A stretch of DNA of 64,000 bases from Roseateles oligotrophus. GTDB lineage: Bacteria > Pseudomonadota > Gammaproteobacteria > Burkholderiales > Burkholderiaceae_C. Made by a program: the position numbers and the translations under genes. Below the pieces are notes generated by a model that was not told the origin of the DNA, made no database searches, and saw nothing but the letters and a program-made list of their open reading frames with translations. Location: positions 310,001-374,000 of the forward strand of contig NZ_JAJIRN010000004.1 of NCBI RefSeq assembly GCF_025717515.1, in the 5' to 3' direction. Shown here piece after piece: positions 16,413 to 24,383 of the stretch; position 1 is the stretch's first letter; every line of letters starts with the position of its first letter.

Positions 16413-18890
16413 CTAGTTTGGATTTGCGCAACTGCCAACTTGGCCATATGGGCTGATCGCAAAAGGAGGCGTGGCCTCGTTCTTGATCACATCGATGGGG
16501 ACAATCAAAAGTCGCTCCGTGCCCTTCAATGTTCCCACTGTGTCGCCCTCAACCGCCAGACGCCCAGTCCATGCTGGCGGACTCAAGACACCGGAGGCGC
16601 TGACGCGAACCGCAATCTCCCCCCAACTACCCATGCTCTGTGGGTACTCAACACGCAATATTGCAACGCCATTCACGTCGGTCTTGGTCGAACCGACCAT
16701 GCTGACGGAAACGTCCGACTTGCGGGGGTCCAGCTGCCCATTGCCGTTCACATCCTCCCCGGCTTCTATCGTGGCATTCCGATAACCCACACCCACCGAG
16801 CTGTCCTCGTTCAGGCAGACTGCGGTTTCATGCCGGATCCATCTCTTGCCCAAGGCGTCATAGTCGTAATAACCCTTGCGATAACTGGGCAAATCAACCA
16901 GGGGCGACAACTGCACGCCAGCCTTGGGGTTGCCAGCTGAATCAACCACCAGCACCACAAACTCTTGCATATAGGTGCCTCTGCTTGCCCCGGTCAGTAC
17001 CGCCTCATTACTGCCGATAGAGATCGAAACAGGCTGCTCAACCACTGTCAAAGCAACGGACTTCAACACATTTGGAGCCTTGCAGTCGCTACTAGCAAAC
17101 GCCCTATAAGCAGGATCGCTTTTCTCAAGAGCCCAAGGCTGCTTCTTGAGCGGCACAGCATTCGGATCTGCATAGATGAGCGAATCGTCCTTCGCATAAC
17201 AAGCGTAAACCTTCAATTGCCCGGTCGGGCTTGAGCGCTGTCCAGCAATGAAGCTTGCGGCTGCAACGCCATTTGCGTCAGAGGTAATAACTCTATCCTT
17301 GCCCGAACTAATGTCTCCGTCTGTCGCGGCCGCATCTTCAGCAAAACTCAATAAGACGCGAACATTCCTGATTGGCAAATTATTGTCACCGCGGAAGAGC
17401 AACCGAAGTTCGGCTCTGTTTTCGGAACTGCCGATCGGATTCACGTTCACTACCAAAGGTGAGGCCGTGAAGGTGGCTGAAGCGATATTGGTACCGGTGG
17501 GCACTACATCAATTTTCGAGTCGATTTGAACCGTGGTAATCACCGCGACTCCACCTGCATTTGCGCGAATCGAATATGGGCCCGGGGCAGTATCCGCCGG
17601 CACAGTAAAGCTGAGTCTGAACTTGCCTTGCGTGTCCGATTTCAAAGCCTGACTTGCCGCAGGTGAGGGAGGAGAAACTATCGCGTCCACATCTGGCATC
17701 GGATTGGCATTTACATCGGTCAACGAATAGTCAACCACACCTTTTTCTCCAGCTTGCAGCGTCGCAGGCTGGGGAGTAGCCTGCAACTTGGCTCCGCTGA
17801 CCGTGAAGGACTTGCTCTGCCTCAAAGCCTCGCTGGTCGTCGTGACAGTAACTGTCCGACTGGAGCGGTCGGCCCCAATTTGTACGGAAGCTTTTGCTTG
17901 ACCCAAAGCGTCGGTCACCAAATTACCTGGCACCAGGACAGCGTTCTGATCAACCGAAAAAGTCACCTTGATTCCTGCCAAAGCGTTATTGGCCGAATCT
18001 TTGGCAGTTGCCACAACGTTGACCGTATCGCTACCCGAATTTCCGACCGTGGTTTTGTCCATGGAGAGCGTGAGAACGCTGGCCTTGGGAATTACGGCCA
18101 CCGAATCGATGACGTTGAAAGACACTTGCCTGGACACCGTGCCGCTGATCACCTTTATTGCTATTGGGCGACTTGTACGGTCATTGCCCAAACTGACATC
18201 TGCAACCAAGTCTCCAGTCACCGGGTCGGTTGTCAACTTTCCTGATGCGTTCACCACCGCACCATCGGCGGGCACATCAAGCACGGCAAAGCTCACCGGC
18301 GAACCTCCGGTTACATTGCGATTGGCATCGAGCGACGTCACTGTTAGCTTGACGCTTTCACTACCATTATTCGGAATGCTGGACTTATCGAGCACGAGAC
18401 GTAGATCCGCCACCTTGCTGCCATTGACGCTGTCAACCACATCAAAGCTGGAGGTCTTTGTGACGCTGCCGCTAGTAACGGTAACTTTTACCGTGCGACT
18501 TGTTCTATCGACCAATTGAACAACCGCAGTCATGCTGCCCGTATCCTTGCTGGTCACTTTAGCCGATGGCGTCACGATGGCTCCGCTGTCGACGGTCACT
18601 GACACCGGCACCTCAATGCCCGTGATTGCGGTATTACCGGCGGCCAAGGCGGTAATGGTGAAGGTGACTTTTTCTGCCCCAGAGTTAGGTACCGATGGCA
18701 CGCTGCCTAGAACCGCCAAATCAGTCAGAGTCGATGCTGCCGGCGGCGTTACCGGGGTAGCCGGGTCCTGAAAAATCGGAGTGCCGGCGTCACTTCCACC
18801 ACCTCCGCAAGCAGCCAGCAAACCGGCCATGGCCAAGCTCAGCAACACAAGCGCGCAGCGTCGGCCGAATCGATTGGTTTTACTACTCAT
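16413..18890 (-). CDS. Large lipoprotein with tandem bacterial Ig-like domains
   Basis: 825 residues from the ATG at 18890 (GCAGGAG ribosome site). The N-terminus is a lipoprotein signal with lipobox LLAAC followed by GGGGS, so the product is predicted to be lipid-anchored, probably in the outer membrane. At least three repeats of about 95-100 residues follow, each ending with D-R-[TS]-S-R, a V-T/S-rich strand and FxVxDSV or a near variant; these look like Big-1/invasin-type Ig domains. The C-terminal half has less regular domains and an EF-hand/dockerin-like loop DVNGNGQLDPRKSD near residue 712. Function unknown. It lies 76 bases after pilQ inside the pil-aro cluster, which suggests, but does not prove, a link to the pilus or cell surface. 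Similar proteins are often annotated only as hypothetical or Ig-like. Confidence 0.8.
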   Translation of the reverse strand: MSSKTNRFGRRCALVLLSLAMAGLLAACGGGGSDAGTPIFQDPATPVTPPAASTLTDLAVLGSVPSVPNSGAEKVTFTITALAAGNTAITGIEVPVSVTVDSGAIVTPSAKVTSKDTGSMTAVVQLVDRTSRTVKVTVTSGSVTKTSSFDVVDSVNGSKVADLRLVLDKSSIPNNGSESVKLTVTSLDANRNVTGGSPVSFAVLDVPADGAVVNASGKLTTDPVTGDLVADVSLGNDRTSRPIAIKVISGTVSRQVSFNVIDSVAVIPKASVLTLSMDKTTVGNSGSDTVNVVATAKDSANNALAGIKVTFSVDQNAVLVPGNLVTDALGQAKASVQIGADRSSRTVTVTTTSEALRQSKSFTVSGAKLQATPQPATLQAGEKGVVDYSLTDVNANPMPDVDAIVSPPSPAASQALKSDTQGKFRLSFTVPADTAPGPYSIRANAGGVAVITTVQIDSKIDVVPTGTNIASATFTASPLVVNVNPIGSSENRAELRLLFRGDNNLPIRNVRVLLSFAEDAAATDGDISSGKDRVITSDANGVAAASFIAGQRSSPTGQLKVYACYAKDDSLIYADPNAVPLKKQPWALEKSDPAYRAFASSDCKAPNVLKSVALTVVEQPVSISIGSNEAVLTGASRGTYMQEFVVLVVDSAGNPKAGVQLSPLVDLPSYRKGYYDYDALGKRWIRHETAVCLNEDSSVGVGYRNATIEAGEDVNGNGQLDPRKSDVSVSMVGSTKTDVNGVAILRVEYPQSMGSWGEIAVRVSASGVLSPPAWTGRLAVEGDTVGTLKGTERLLIVPIDVIKNEATPPFAISPYGQVGSCANPN

Positions 18891-18966
18891 CTCTGCATAC
18901 TCCTGCAATGCCTGCATCGACTTCATGCGGCAAATCCCTATTTATTCAGCGGTTTTTACGAAACGA

Positions 18967-21171
18967 TCACCGAACGGTGGCTTTATCGCTGACCACCTTG
19001 GGGGTCAGGAAGATCAGCAACTCGGTCTTGATCGATGAACGCGATTTGGTCTTGAACAGGTTACCGAGGTAGGGCACATCGCCCAAAAACGGCACCTTGG
19101 AAATATCATCCCGCTCGTCCTGCGTGAAGATACCGCCAATCACCACCGTGCCTCCGTTTTCAACCAGCACCGTCGTTTGCACATGCTTGGTGTTGATGGC
19201 AAAGCCTTGCGGGGTCAAGGTGCCGCGACTGTCTTTGTTGATGTCCACATTCAGGATCACATTGCCCTCCGGCGTGATCTGCGGCGTCACTTCGAGCTTC
19301 AAATTGGCTTTGCGGAACTGAATCGAGGTGGCGCCACTCGAGGTTGCGACCTGATAGGGCAGTTCTTCACCTTGTTCGATCAAGGCCTTGACCTGATCGG
19401 CGGTGATCACCCGCGGACTGGAAATAATCTTGCCCTTGCCGTCGGACTCCAATGCCGACAACTCAAGGTTCAAGAATCGGTTGGCGGTGGAACTGAACAG
19501 CGACAGCGCAAAGTTTGCGGCGGTCGCTCCACCGAAGGCGTCGGAGGACACATTGGCCGGCAAGTTGACCCACTGCGTATTGGCAAATTTGTTCTCGTCG
19601 CTCTGCTTGGTGCTGTAGCCGACGCCGTTGTAGTTGCCGCCGGCCACCGCATATTGGTTGCCGCCAACACTGACGCCAGGTATACCGCCCTGCCGACCAC
19701 GCAAGTCATTGAAACCCAGTTTGACACCCAGAGAGCGACCGAATTTGTCATCCGCCTCGACGATGCGGGCCTCGATCAAGACCTGCCTGACCGGGATGTC
19801 GATCTTGGCAATCATGGTCAACACCTCTTCCAACTTGGAAGGGATGTCGGTCACAAACAATTGGTTGGTACGCGACTCGAACATCACGCTGCCGCGTGGC
19901 GACAAGATGCGCGCGGGGCTATGTCCTCCGGCTGCTCCACCACCACCGCCAGCGCCGCCGCTGCTGCCGCCGCCAACATTTTGCCCATTCAAGCCTTTGG
20001 CCACTTCCTCTGCCTTGGTGTAGTTGAGCTGAATAGCCTGCGTACGCACAGGCTCAAGCAGGGAGATTTGAGCCCTGGACTCCAGATCAAGCTTTTCCTT
20101 GGCAGCCAATTCGTCTTTTGGCGCGATCCACAACACGTTGCCCGACTTGCGCAGCCCCAGGCCTTTGGCCTGCATGATGATGTCTAGCGCTTGATCCCAA
20201 GGCACATCTTTCAAACGCAATGTCACATTGCCGGTGACCGAATCACTGGTGACGACGTTGAAATTGGTGAAGTCGGCGATCACCTGCAGCAGTGCTCGCA
20301 CTTCAATGTTCTGGAAATTCAAAGACAACTTATCGCCGGCAAAGCCCGGGCCTGTCGTCAGCTTGTTCGGATCGATTTTCTGCGGCCTGACCTCCAAGAC
20401 AAATTGATTGTCGCTTTGATAGGCACTGTGCTCCCAAGACCCCTTCGGCTCGACCACCATGCGCACTCGGTCACCTATTTGCGAGGTCGAGATCGATTGC
20501 ACGGGGCTGCCGAAATCCGACACATCGAGCTTGCGGCGCAAACCTGCAGGAATGCTGGAACGCAAAAATTCCACGACCAGGTTCTGCCCTTGGTGCTGAA
20601 TATCTACACCGACCTGATTACTCGGTAGATTGACGACGATTCGGCCAGAACTATCTTGCCCGCGTCGGAAGTCGATATCGCGGAGCAACTGTGTTTCTGC
20701 ATTCAAACTGGCGGCGAAATGCACCGGCTCGCCTGGGCTCTTCGCAGCCACGGGGCTTGACTCCAAGACCAGCAACAAAGCACTGTCTTGGAGTTCGGCG
20801 CGGTATCCAGACGCCTGGCGCAAATTCAGCACCACTCTGGTGCGATCGCCGGCCTGGGCAACATTGGCGGAGCGCAAATTGCCTTGATTGACTTCGACCA
20901 CGGACCGTCCAATGCCGTTCACCACACCAGGCAAGTCAATGGCAATGCGCGGCGGTGTTTGCACCGTAAAGCCCTTGGGCACCTCGGTCAAAGGTTCCGA
21001 CATTTCGATGCGAACCACTTCAACGCCAGCCTGCTGAACGCTGTTGATCGACCGAATACTCACTTGAGCCTGCGCTTGTGTCGCCAGCAAAATGCTGAGC
21101 GAAGCCGCCATACCTATTCCCAACGCGCGCCAATGGCCCATGCCGAATGTCTCCTGCTGCAATATTTTCAT
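18967..21171 (-). CDS. pilQ: PilQ, type IV pilus secretin
   Basis: 734 residues; the ATG at 21171 overlaps the pilP stop (ATGA). It forms the outer-membrane channel for the pilus. Order: signal peptide ending QAQA near residue 35; two AMIN domains (VRIEMSEPL... and a second at about residues 160-260) that bind peptidoglycan; an STN/N0 domain (LSLNFQNIEVRALLQVIADF); an N1 domain split by a Gly/Ser-rich spacer (about residues 396-416); and the secretin domain with VLIEARIVEAD and the terminal VPFLGDVPYLGNLFK typical of PilQ. It is the last gene of pilMNOPQ. Confidence 0.97.
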   Translation of the reverse strand: MKILQQETFGMGHWRALGIGMAASLSILLATQAQAQVSIRSINSVQQAGVEVVRIEMSEPLTEVPKGFTVQTPPRIAIDLPGVVNGIGRSVVEVNQGNLRSANVAQAGDRTRVVLNLRQASGYRAELQDSALLLVLESSPVAAKSPGEPVHFAASLNAETQLLRDIDFRRGQDSSGRIVVNLPSNQVGVDIQHQGQNLVVEFLRSSIPAGLRRKLDVSDFGSPVQSISTSQIGDRVRMVVEPKGSWEHSAYQSDNQFVLEVRPQKIDPNKLTTGPGFAGDKLSLNFQNIEVRALLQVIADFTNFNVVTSDSVTGNVTLRLKDVPWDQALDIIMQAKGLGLRKSGNVLWIAPKDELAAKEKLDLESRAQISLLEPVRTQAIQLNYTKAEEVAKGLNGQNVGGGSSGGAGGGGGAAGGHSPARILSPRGSVMFESRTNQLFVTDIPSKLEEVLTMIAKIDIPVRQVLIEARIVEADDKFGRSLGVKLGFNDLRGRQGGIPGVSVGGNQYAVAGGNYNGVGYSTKQSDENKFANTQWVNLPANVSSDAFGGATAANFALSLFSSTANRFLNLELSALESDGKGKIISSPRVITADQVKALIEQGEELPYQVATSSGATSIQFRKANLKLEVTPQITPEGNVILNVDINKDSRGTLTPQGFAINTKHVQTTVLVENGGTVVIGGIFTQDERDDISKVPFLGDVPYLGNLFKTKSRSSIKTELLIFLTPKVVSDKATVR

Positions 21172-21695
21172 CGTCCCTGCTCCTGAAGCTGGAGAGTACT
21201 TGTGCGTTCTACCCATTCACCGGCGGCATCCTGAACGACTTCCCGCAAAGTGATGTCGGTCTCTGAAATCTTCATTACCCGCCCGAAGTTAAGGCCCAAG
21301 TGCTCGCCATCTTTAACCCGGTAAAGCAAGTTGTCGGCCCGCAGCAAGGCATAACGTTGACCTTGCCGCATCATGCTGCCGACCATGGCCATGCTGTCCA
21401 GCGGATAGGACTCAAGCGGTTCGCGCCGCCGGTTCATCTCGGCGCTGAGCAAGGAATTCGGCTGTGCCGCTTCCTGCTTAATCGCGACACTGAGTTTTTG
21501 CGGGCTATAGGGGTCAACGCCGGCCGACGCTTCATAAGGCTGTGGCAAAAACTTCTTGGGCGGCACCAAGGGCTTGATGGTGGGTTTTGCCTCACGCTTT
21601 TGCTGCTCCATCCACTGATTCAACTCGCCCATATCGGCCGAGCAAGCCACCAGCAAGCTGCCAAGCAGCAAGGCGAATATCAAGCGTGCCTTCAC
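21168..21695 (-). CDS. pilP: PilP, pilus assembly lipoprotein
   Basis: 175 residues. Lipobox LLVAC at the N-terminus (mature Cys18) predicts an inner-membrane lipoprotein. A Pro/Lys-rich linker (residues 36-60) leads to the compact C-terminal beta domain (LESYPLDSMAMVGSM... YRVKDGEHLGLNFGRV), which in the family contacts the N0 domain of PilQ and so joins the PilMNO platform to the secretin. It overlaps pilO and pilQ by four bases each (ATGA). Confidence 0.96.
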   Translation of the reverse strand: MKARLIFALLLGSLLVACSADMGELNQWMEQQKREAKPTIKPLVPPKKFLPQPYEASAGVDPYSPQKLSVAIKQEAAQPNSLLSAEMNRRREPLESYPLDSMAMVGSMMRQGQRYALLRADNLLYRVKDGEHLGLNFGRVMKISETDITLREVVQDAAGEWVERTSTLQLQEQGR

Positions 21696-22390
21696 TTTTT
21701 GACTCCCGCCGCGGCCTTGGCCGCTGCCTTTTTCTGATCCGCAACTTCCGTGACATCAAGATAACGGTAGGTACGCGCGGTCGCCTCCATGCTCAAGTTG
21801 CCGCCGGCGGCATCTTTGCCCGTCGGGGCAAGCACATTCAAATTGTGCAAGGTCACAATCCGCGACAAGTTGGAAACATCGGCCGCAAAGGAGCCGATGT
21901 CGTGATATCGCCCGGAGACACGCAGAGCAATCGGCAACTCGGCGTAATAGTCTTTAACCACCACTTGGCCCGGCCGAAACAGCTCGAACTGCAAGCCTCG
22001 ACCAATGCCGGCTTGGTTGATGTCGGACAGCAGCGCGTCCATCTCGGCCTTGCCGGGCAACTGCTTTTCCAGCTGAGTCACATATTCCTCGACCTGGCTC
22101 TTTTGCTTGCGCAATTCAGGAAGATTGACCGCTTGAGCCAGTTTGCCTTTGTAATCTTGCTGGAGGACAGGTTCCCGGTCGCGTTCGGCCTCAAGTGCGG
22201 ATTGCACATCCGCCAACACAAACACCCAACCCAACACCATCACCAGCACCGCCACTGCCGCAAATGCAGCCAACTTAGGTGCCCATGGCCACTGCCCCGG
22301 CTCGTTGGTATTGAGGCCACGAAACTGTTCGGCCATACCCTCGAACCATTGTCCGGGCTCAAAATTGATTGAAAACGCCTTGATCGCCAT
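21692..22390 (-). CDS. pilO: PilO, pilus alignment subcomplex protein
   Basis: 232 residues: a short cytoplasmic N-terminus, one membrane helix (about residues 33-53, PKLAAFAAVAVLVMVLGWVFV), a coiled-coil (residues 66-115) and a periplasmic ferredoxin-like domain with the PilO signature QAGIGRGLQFELFRPG and DIGSFAADVSNL. PilO pairs with PilN and binds PilP. The start is seven bases after the pilN stop. Confidence 0.96.
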   Translation of the reverse strand: MAIKAFSINFEPGQWFEGMAEQFRGLNTNEPGQWPWAPKLAAFAAVAVLVMVLGWVFVLADVQSALEAERDREPVLQQDYKGKLAQAVNLPELRKQKSQVEEYVTQLEKQLPGKAEMDALLSDINQAGIGRGLQFELFRPGQVVVKDYYAELPIALRVSGRYHDIGSFAADVSNLSRIVTLHNLNVLAPTGKDAAGGNLSMEATARTYRYLDVTEVADQKKAAAKAAAGVKK

Positions 22391-22397
22391 AGTTACC

Positions 22398-23042
22398 TCA
22401 GGACTTCTTGGCCGCGCGGGGGCGCGCTGTTACCGCAGAGGCTGCCGAGCTCGGTGCTGCAGGCTTGCCTGCCGCCTCACGACTAGGCTCCTTGATCGAC
22501 ACCCGCATCGAGAAGTCATACAAACGCTTTTGATCACGGCTATTGGTACTCAGATTAGCCACCTTGATTTCGACCAACTCGGGCCGGTCCAGCCACTCCG
22601 AATTGCGTGAGGTATTTCGAAGAAATTCCGATACCCGCTCATTGGTCTGCGCAATGCCACTGATGGTGACGACCTTGTCGGCTTGACGAATCGCCGTCAG
22701 ATAGACCCCCTCCGGCGTGTGGCGTGCCAATTCATTCAGCAGTTGCACGGGAGTATTGCGATCGGTCTGCAAATCTTCGACCGCACGCTGACGCGACTTC
22801 AAAGACTCGATTTCGGCACGTAAATTGACAATGTCCTTGATTTGATCGTCGAGCCGGCCAATCTCGGCGCTCAAATATTGATTGCGCCGATGCTGCTCCG
22901 ATGTCAGGTGTTGCATCAACATATAGGCTGCCGCCACCATGGCGGCACCGACCGCCGCCGCAATCCCCAGCCCGACGAAAAAAGCCGCCTTCCGACGCTT
23001 GCGTTTTTCTTCGCGATACGGAAGTAAGTTGATCAAGATCAC
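22398..23042 (-). CDS. pilN: PilN, pilus alignment subcomplex protein
   Basis: 214 residues from a GTG at 23042 that overlaps the pilM stop (GTGA) and has GGAGG eight bases upstream. The N-terminal MILINLLPYREEKRKRR is the conserved PilM-binding motif (INLLPYR), so this start is preferred over an upstream one. One membrane helix (about residues 21-42) is followed by a coiled-coil and a fimbrial-assembly (PilN) domain. The C-terminal tail is Ala/Pro/Lys-rich. Confidence 0.96.
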   Translation of the reverse strand: MILINLLPYREEKRKRRKAAFFVGLGIAAAVGAAMVAAAYMLMQHLTSEQHRRNQYLSAEIGRLDDQIKDIVNLRAEIESLKSRQRAVEDLQTDRNTPVQLLNELARHTPEGVYLTAIRQADKVVTISGIAQTNERVSEFLRNTSRNSEWLDRPELVEIKVANLSTNSRDQKRLYDFSMRVSIKEPSREAAGKPAAPSSAASAVTARPRAAKKS

Positions 23043-24118
23043 TGGAAGAACCTCCGCATTGCCAAGCCGCATGCCGTCAGATAGGCGGGCGCCTCGCGCC
23101 GCAATTTAGGCTCGCGAATCGAGGCCCCCAAGGCCATATTTTCAAACGGATTCACCACCATGCAGGCAAAGCCCGTCAGTTCGGTCACGCGCTCTTTCAA
23201 ACCGGATAAGGTCGCCGTGCCGCCAGCCAGCATCACGTAATGCACCTTGTGATGCGGCGTGCTGGTGAAGAAATACTGCAAGGCTCGGCCAATCTCTTGC
23301 GACAGACTATCGACGAATGGATTCAATACCGCCACTGCAAAATCTTCGGGCAAATCGTTGTTGAGTTTCTTTTGCTCGGCTTCCTCAAACGAGAAACCGT
23401 ATTGACGTGAAATCAACTGAGTCAGTTGCGAGCCCCCAAAGGCCTGATCGCGGTCATAGAGCATTTCATCGTCGCGCAACACCTTGAGACTGGTGGTGTC
23501 GGCACCGATTTCGAACAAGGCCACCAAGGCGTCCTTGCCGGCATTCGGCAAATTGGCGATCAAACGCCCCATCGCCATACGCGACGCATGTGACTCGATG
23601 TCCAGAATTACCGGCCGCAAGCCTGCCGCCTCGGCCAAACCCTGGCGGTCTTGCACACGGTCTTTGCGCGAGGCGGCGATCAGCACCTCGACATCACCGA
23701 CCGAGGTCGGACTGGGCCCGATCACGCAAAAGTCAAGGCTCACCTCGTCGAGAGAGAACGGGATGTACTGGTTGGCCTCGGCCTCAACCTGAATTTCCAG
23801 TTCTTCATCGCGCAGACCGGCCGGCAACATGATCTTCTTGGTGATGACGGCGGACTGAGGCATTGCCAACACCGCATCGCGGGTCTTGCTGCCACTGCGC
23901 GCCACGACACGGCGCACCGCATCGGCCACCTCATCGAATTTCTCGATCTGGCCGTCGGTGATCCAACCCTTCTCAAAAGGCTCGGTCGCAAAACGTTCCA
24001 GCACCATTTCGCCGCTCGCGCTCTGCCCCAATTCGACCAATTTGACACTGGAAGAACTGATATCCAAACCAATCATGGGCGGATGCTTACGGCCCATCAA
24101 TACGTCAAGTATTCCCAC
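23039..24118 (-). CDS. pilM: PilM, actin-like pilus assembly ATPase
   Basis: 359 residues, first gene of pilMNOPQ. A cytoplasmic actin-fold protein that binds ATP and the PilN N-terminus. Seen: phosphate-binding IGLDISSSSVKLVEL near residue 16, the second phosphate loop FEIGADTTSLKVL, and the adenosine motif MLAGGTATLSGL. The frame starts at GTG 24118 with GGGGG upstream; an ATG seven codons in (MGRKHPP) is a weaker alternative. It is divergent from ponA, as in many proteobacteria. Confidence 0.96.
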   Translation of the reverse strand: MGILDVLMGRKHPPMIGLDISSSSVKLVELGQSASGEMVLERFATEPFEKGWITDGQIEKFDEVADAVRRVVARSGSKTRDAVLAMPQSAVITKKIMLPAGLRDEELEIQVEAEANQYIPFSLDEVSLDFCVIGPSPTSVGDVEVLIAASRKDRVQDRQGLAEAAGLRPVILDIESHASRMAMGRLIANLPNAGKDALVALFEIGADTTSLKVLRDDEMLYDRDQAFGGSQLTQLISRQYGFSFEEAEQKKLNNDLPEDFAVAVLNPFVDSLSQEIGRALQYFFTSTPHHKVHYVMLAGGTATLSGLKERVTELTGFACMVVNPFENMALGASIREPKLRREAPAYLTACGLAMRRFFQ

Positions 24119-24354
24119 GACGTGAATCCCCCAACGTTTATCGCCGGACTATTAATAAGTTATTTGAATGCTAGCAGCAAAGACCTTGAGCCCCTACGGA
24201 AACAAGGTCACAGCAAGTAACGCCACGTTGCGAAACATACACGCCTTCCGATCCGCTCTAAGCCTTGAAAAAGCGGGGAAAACCAGAAGACTGGCAAAAC
24301 AACAGGAAAACCGCCATTTCACGTTGCGACACAGAAACAGGCGGGTGGGCTTTC

Positions 24355-24360
24355 TATAAT
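24355..24360 (+). promoter_or_regulatory. Probable -10 element of ponA
   Basis: A perfect TATAAT 24 bases before the ponA ATG, with a GGAGG ribosome site between. No good -35 box at normal spacing was seen (TTGCGA at 24324 is too far). The 265-base space to pilM holds no other clear feature. Confidence 0.5.
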
Positions 24361-24383
24361 CCGCCCACCCCACCCGGAGGCCC

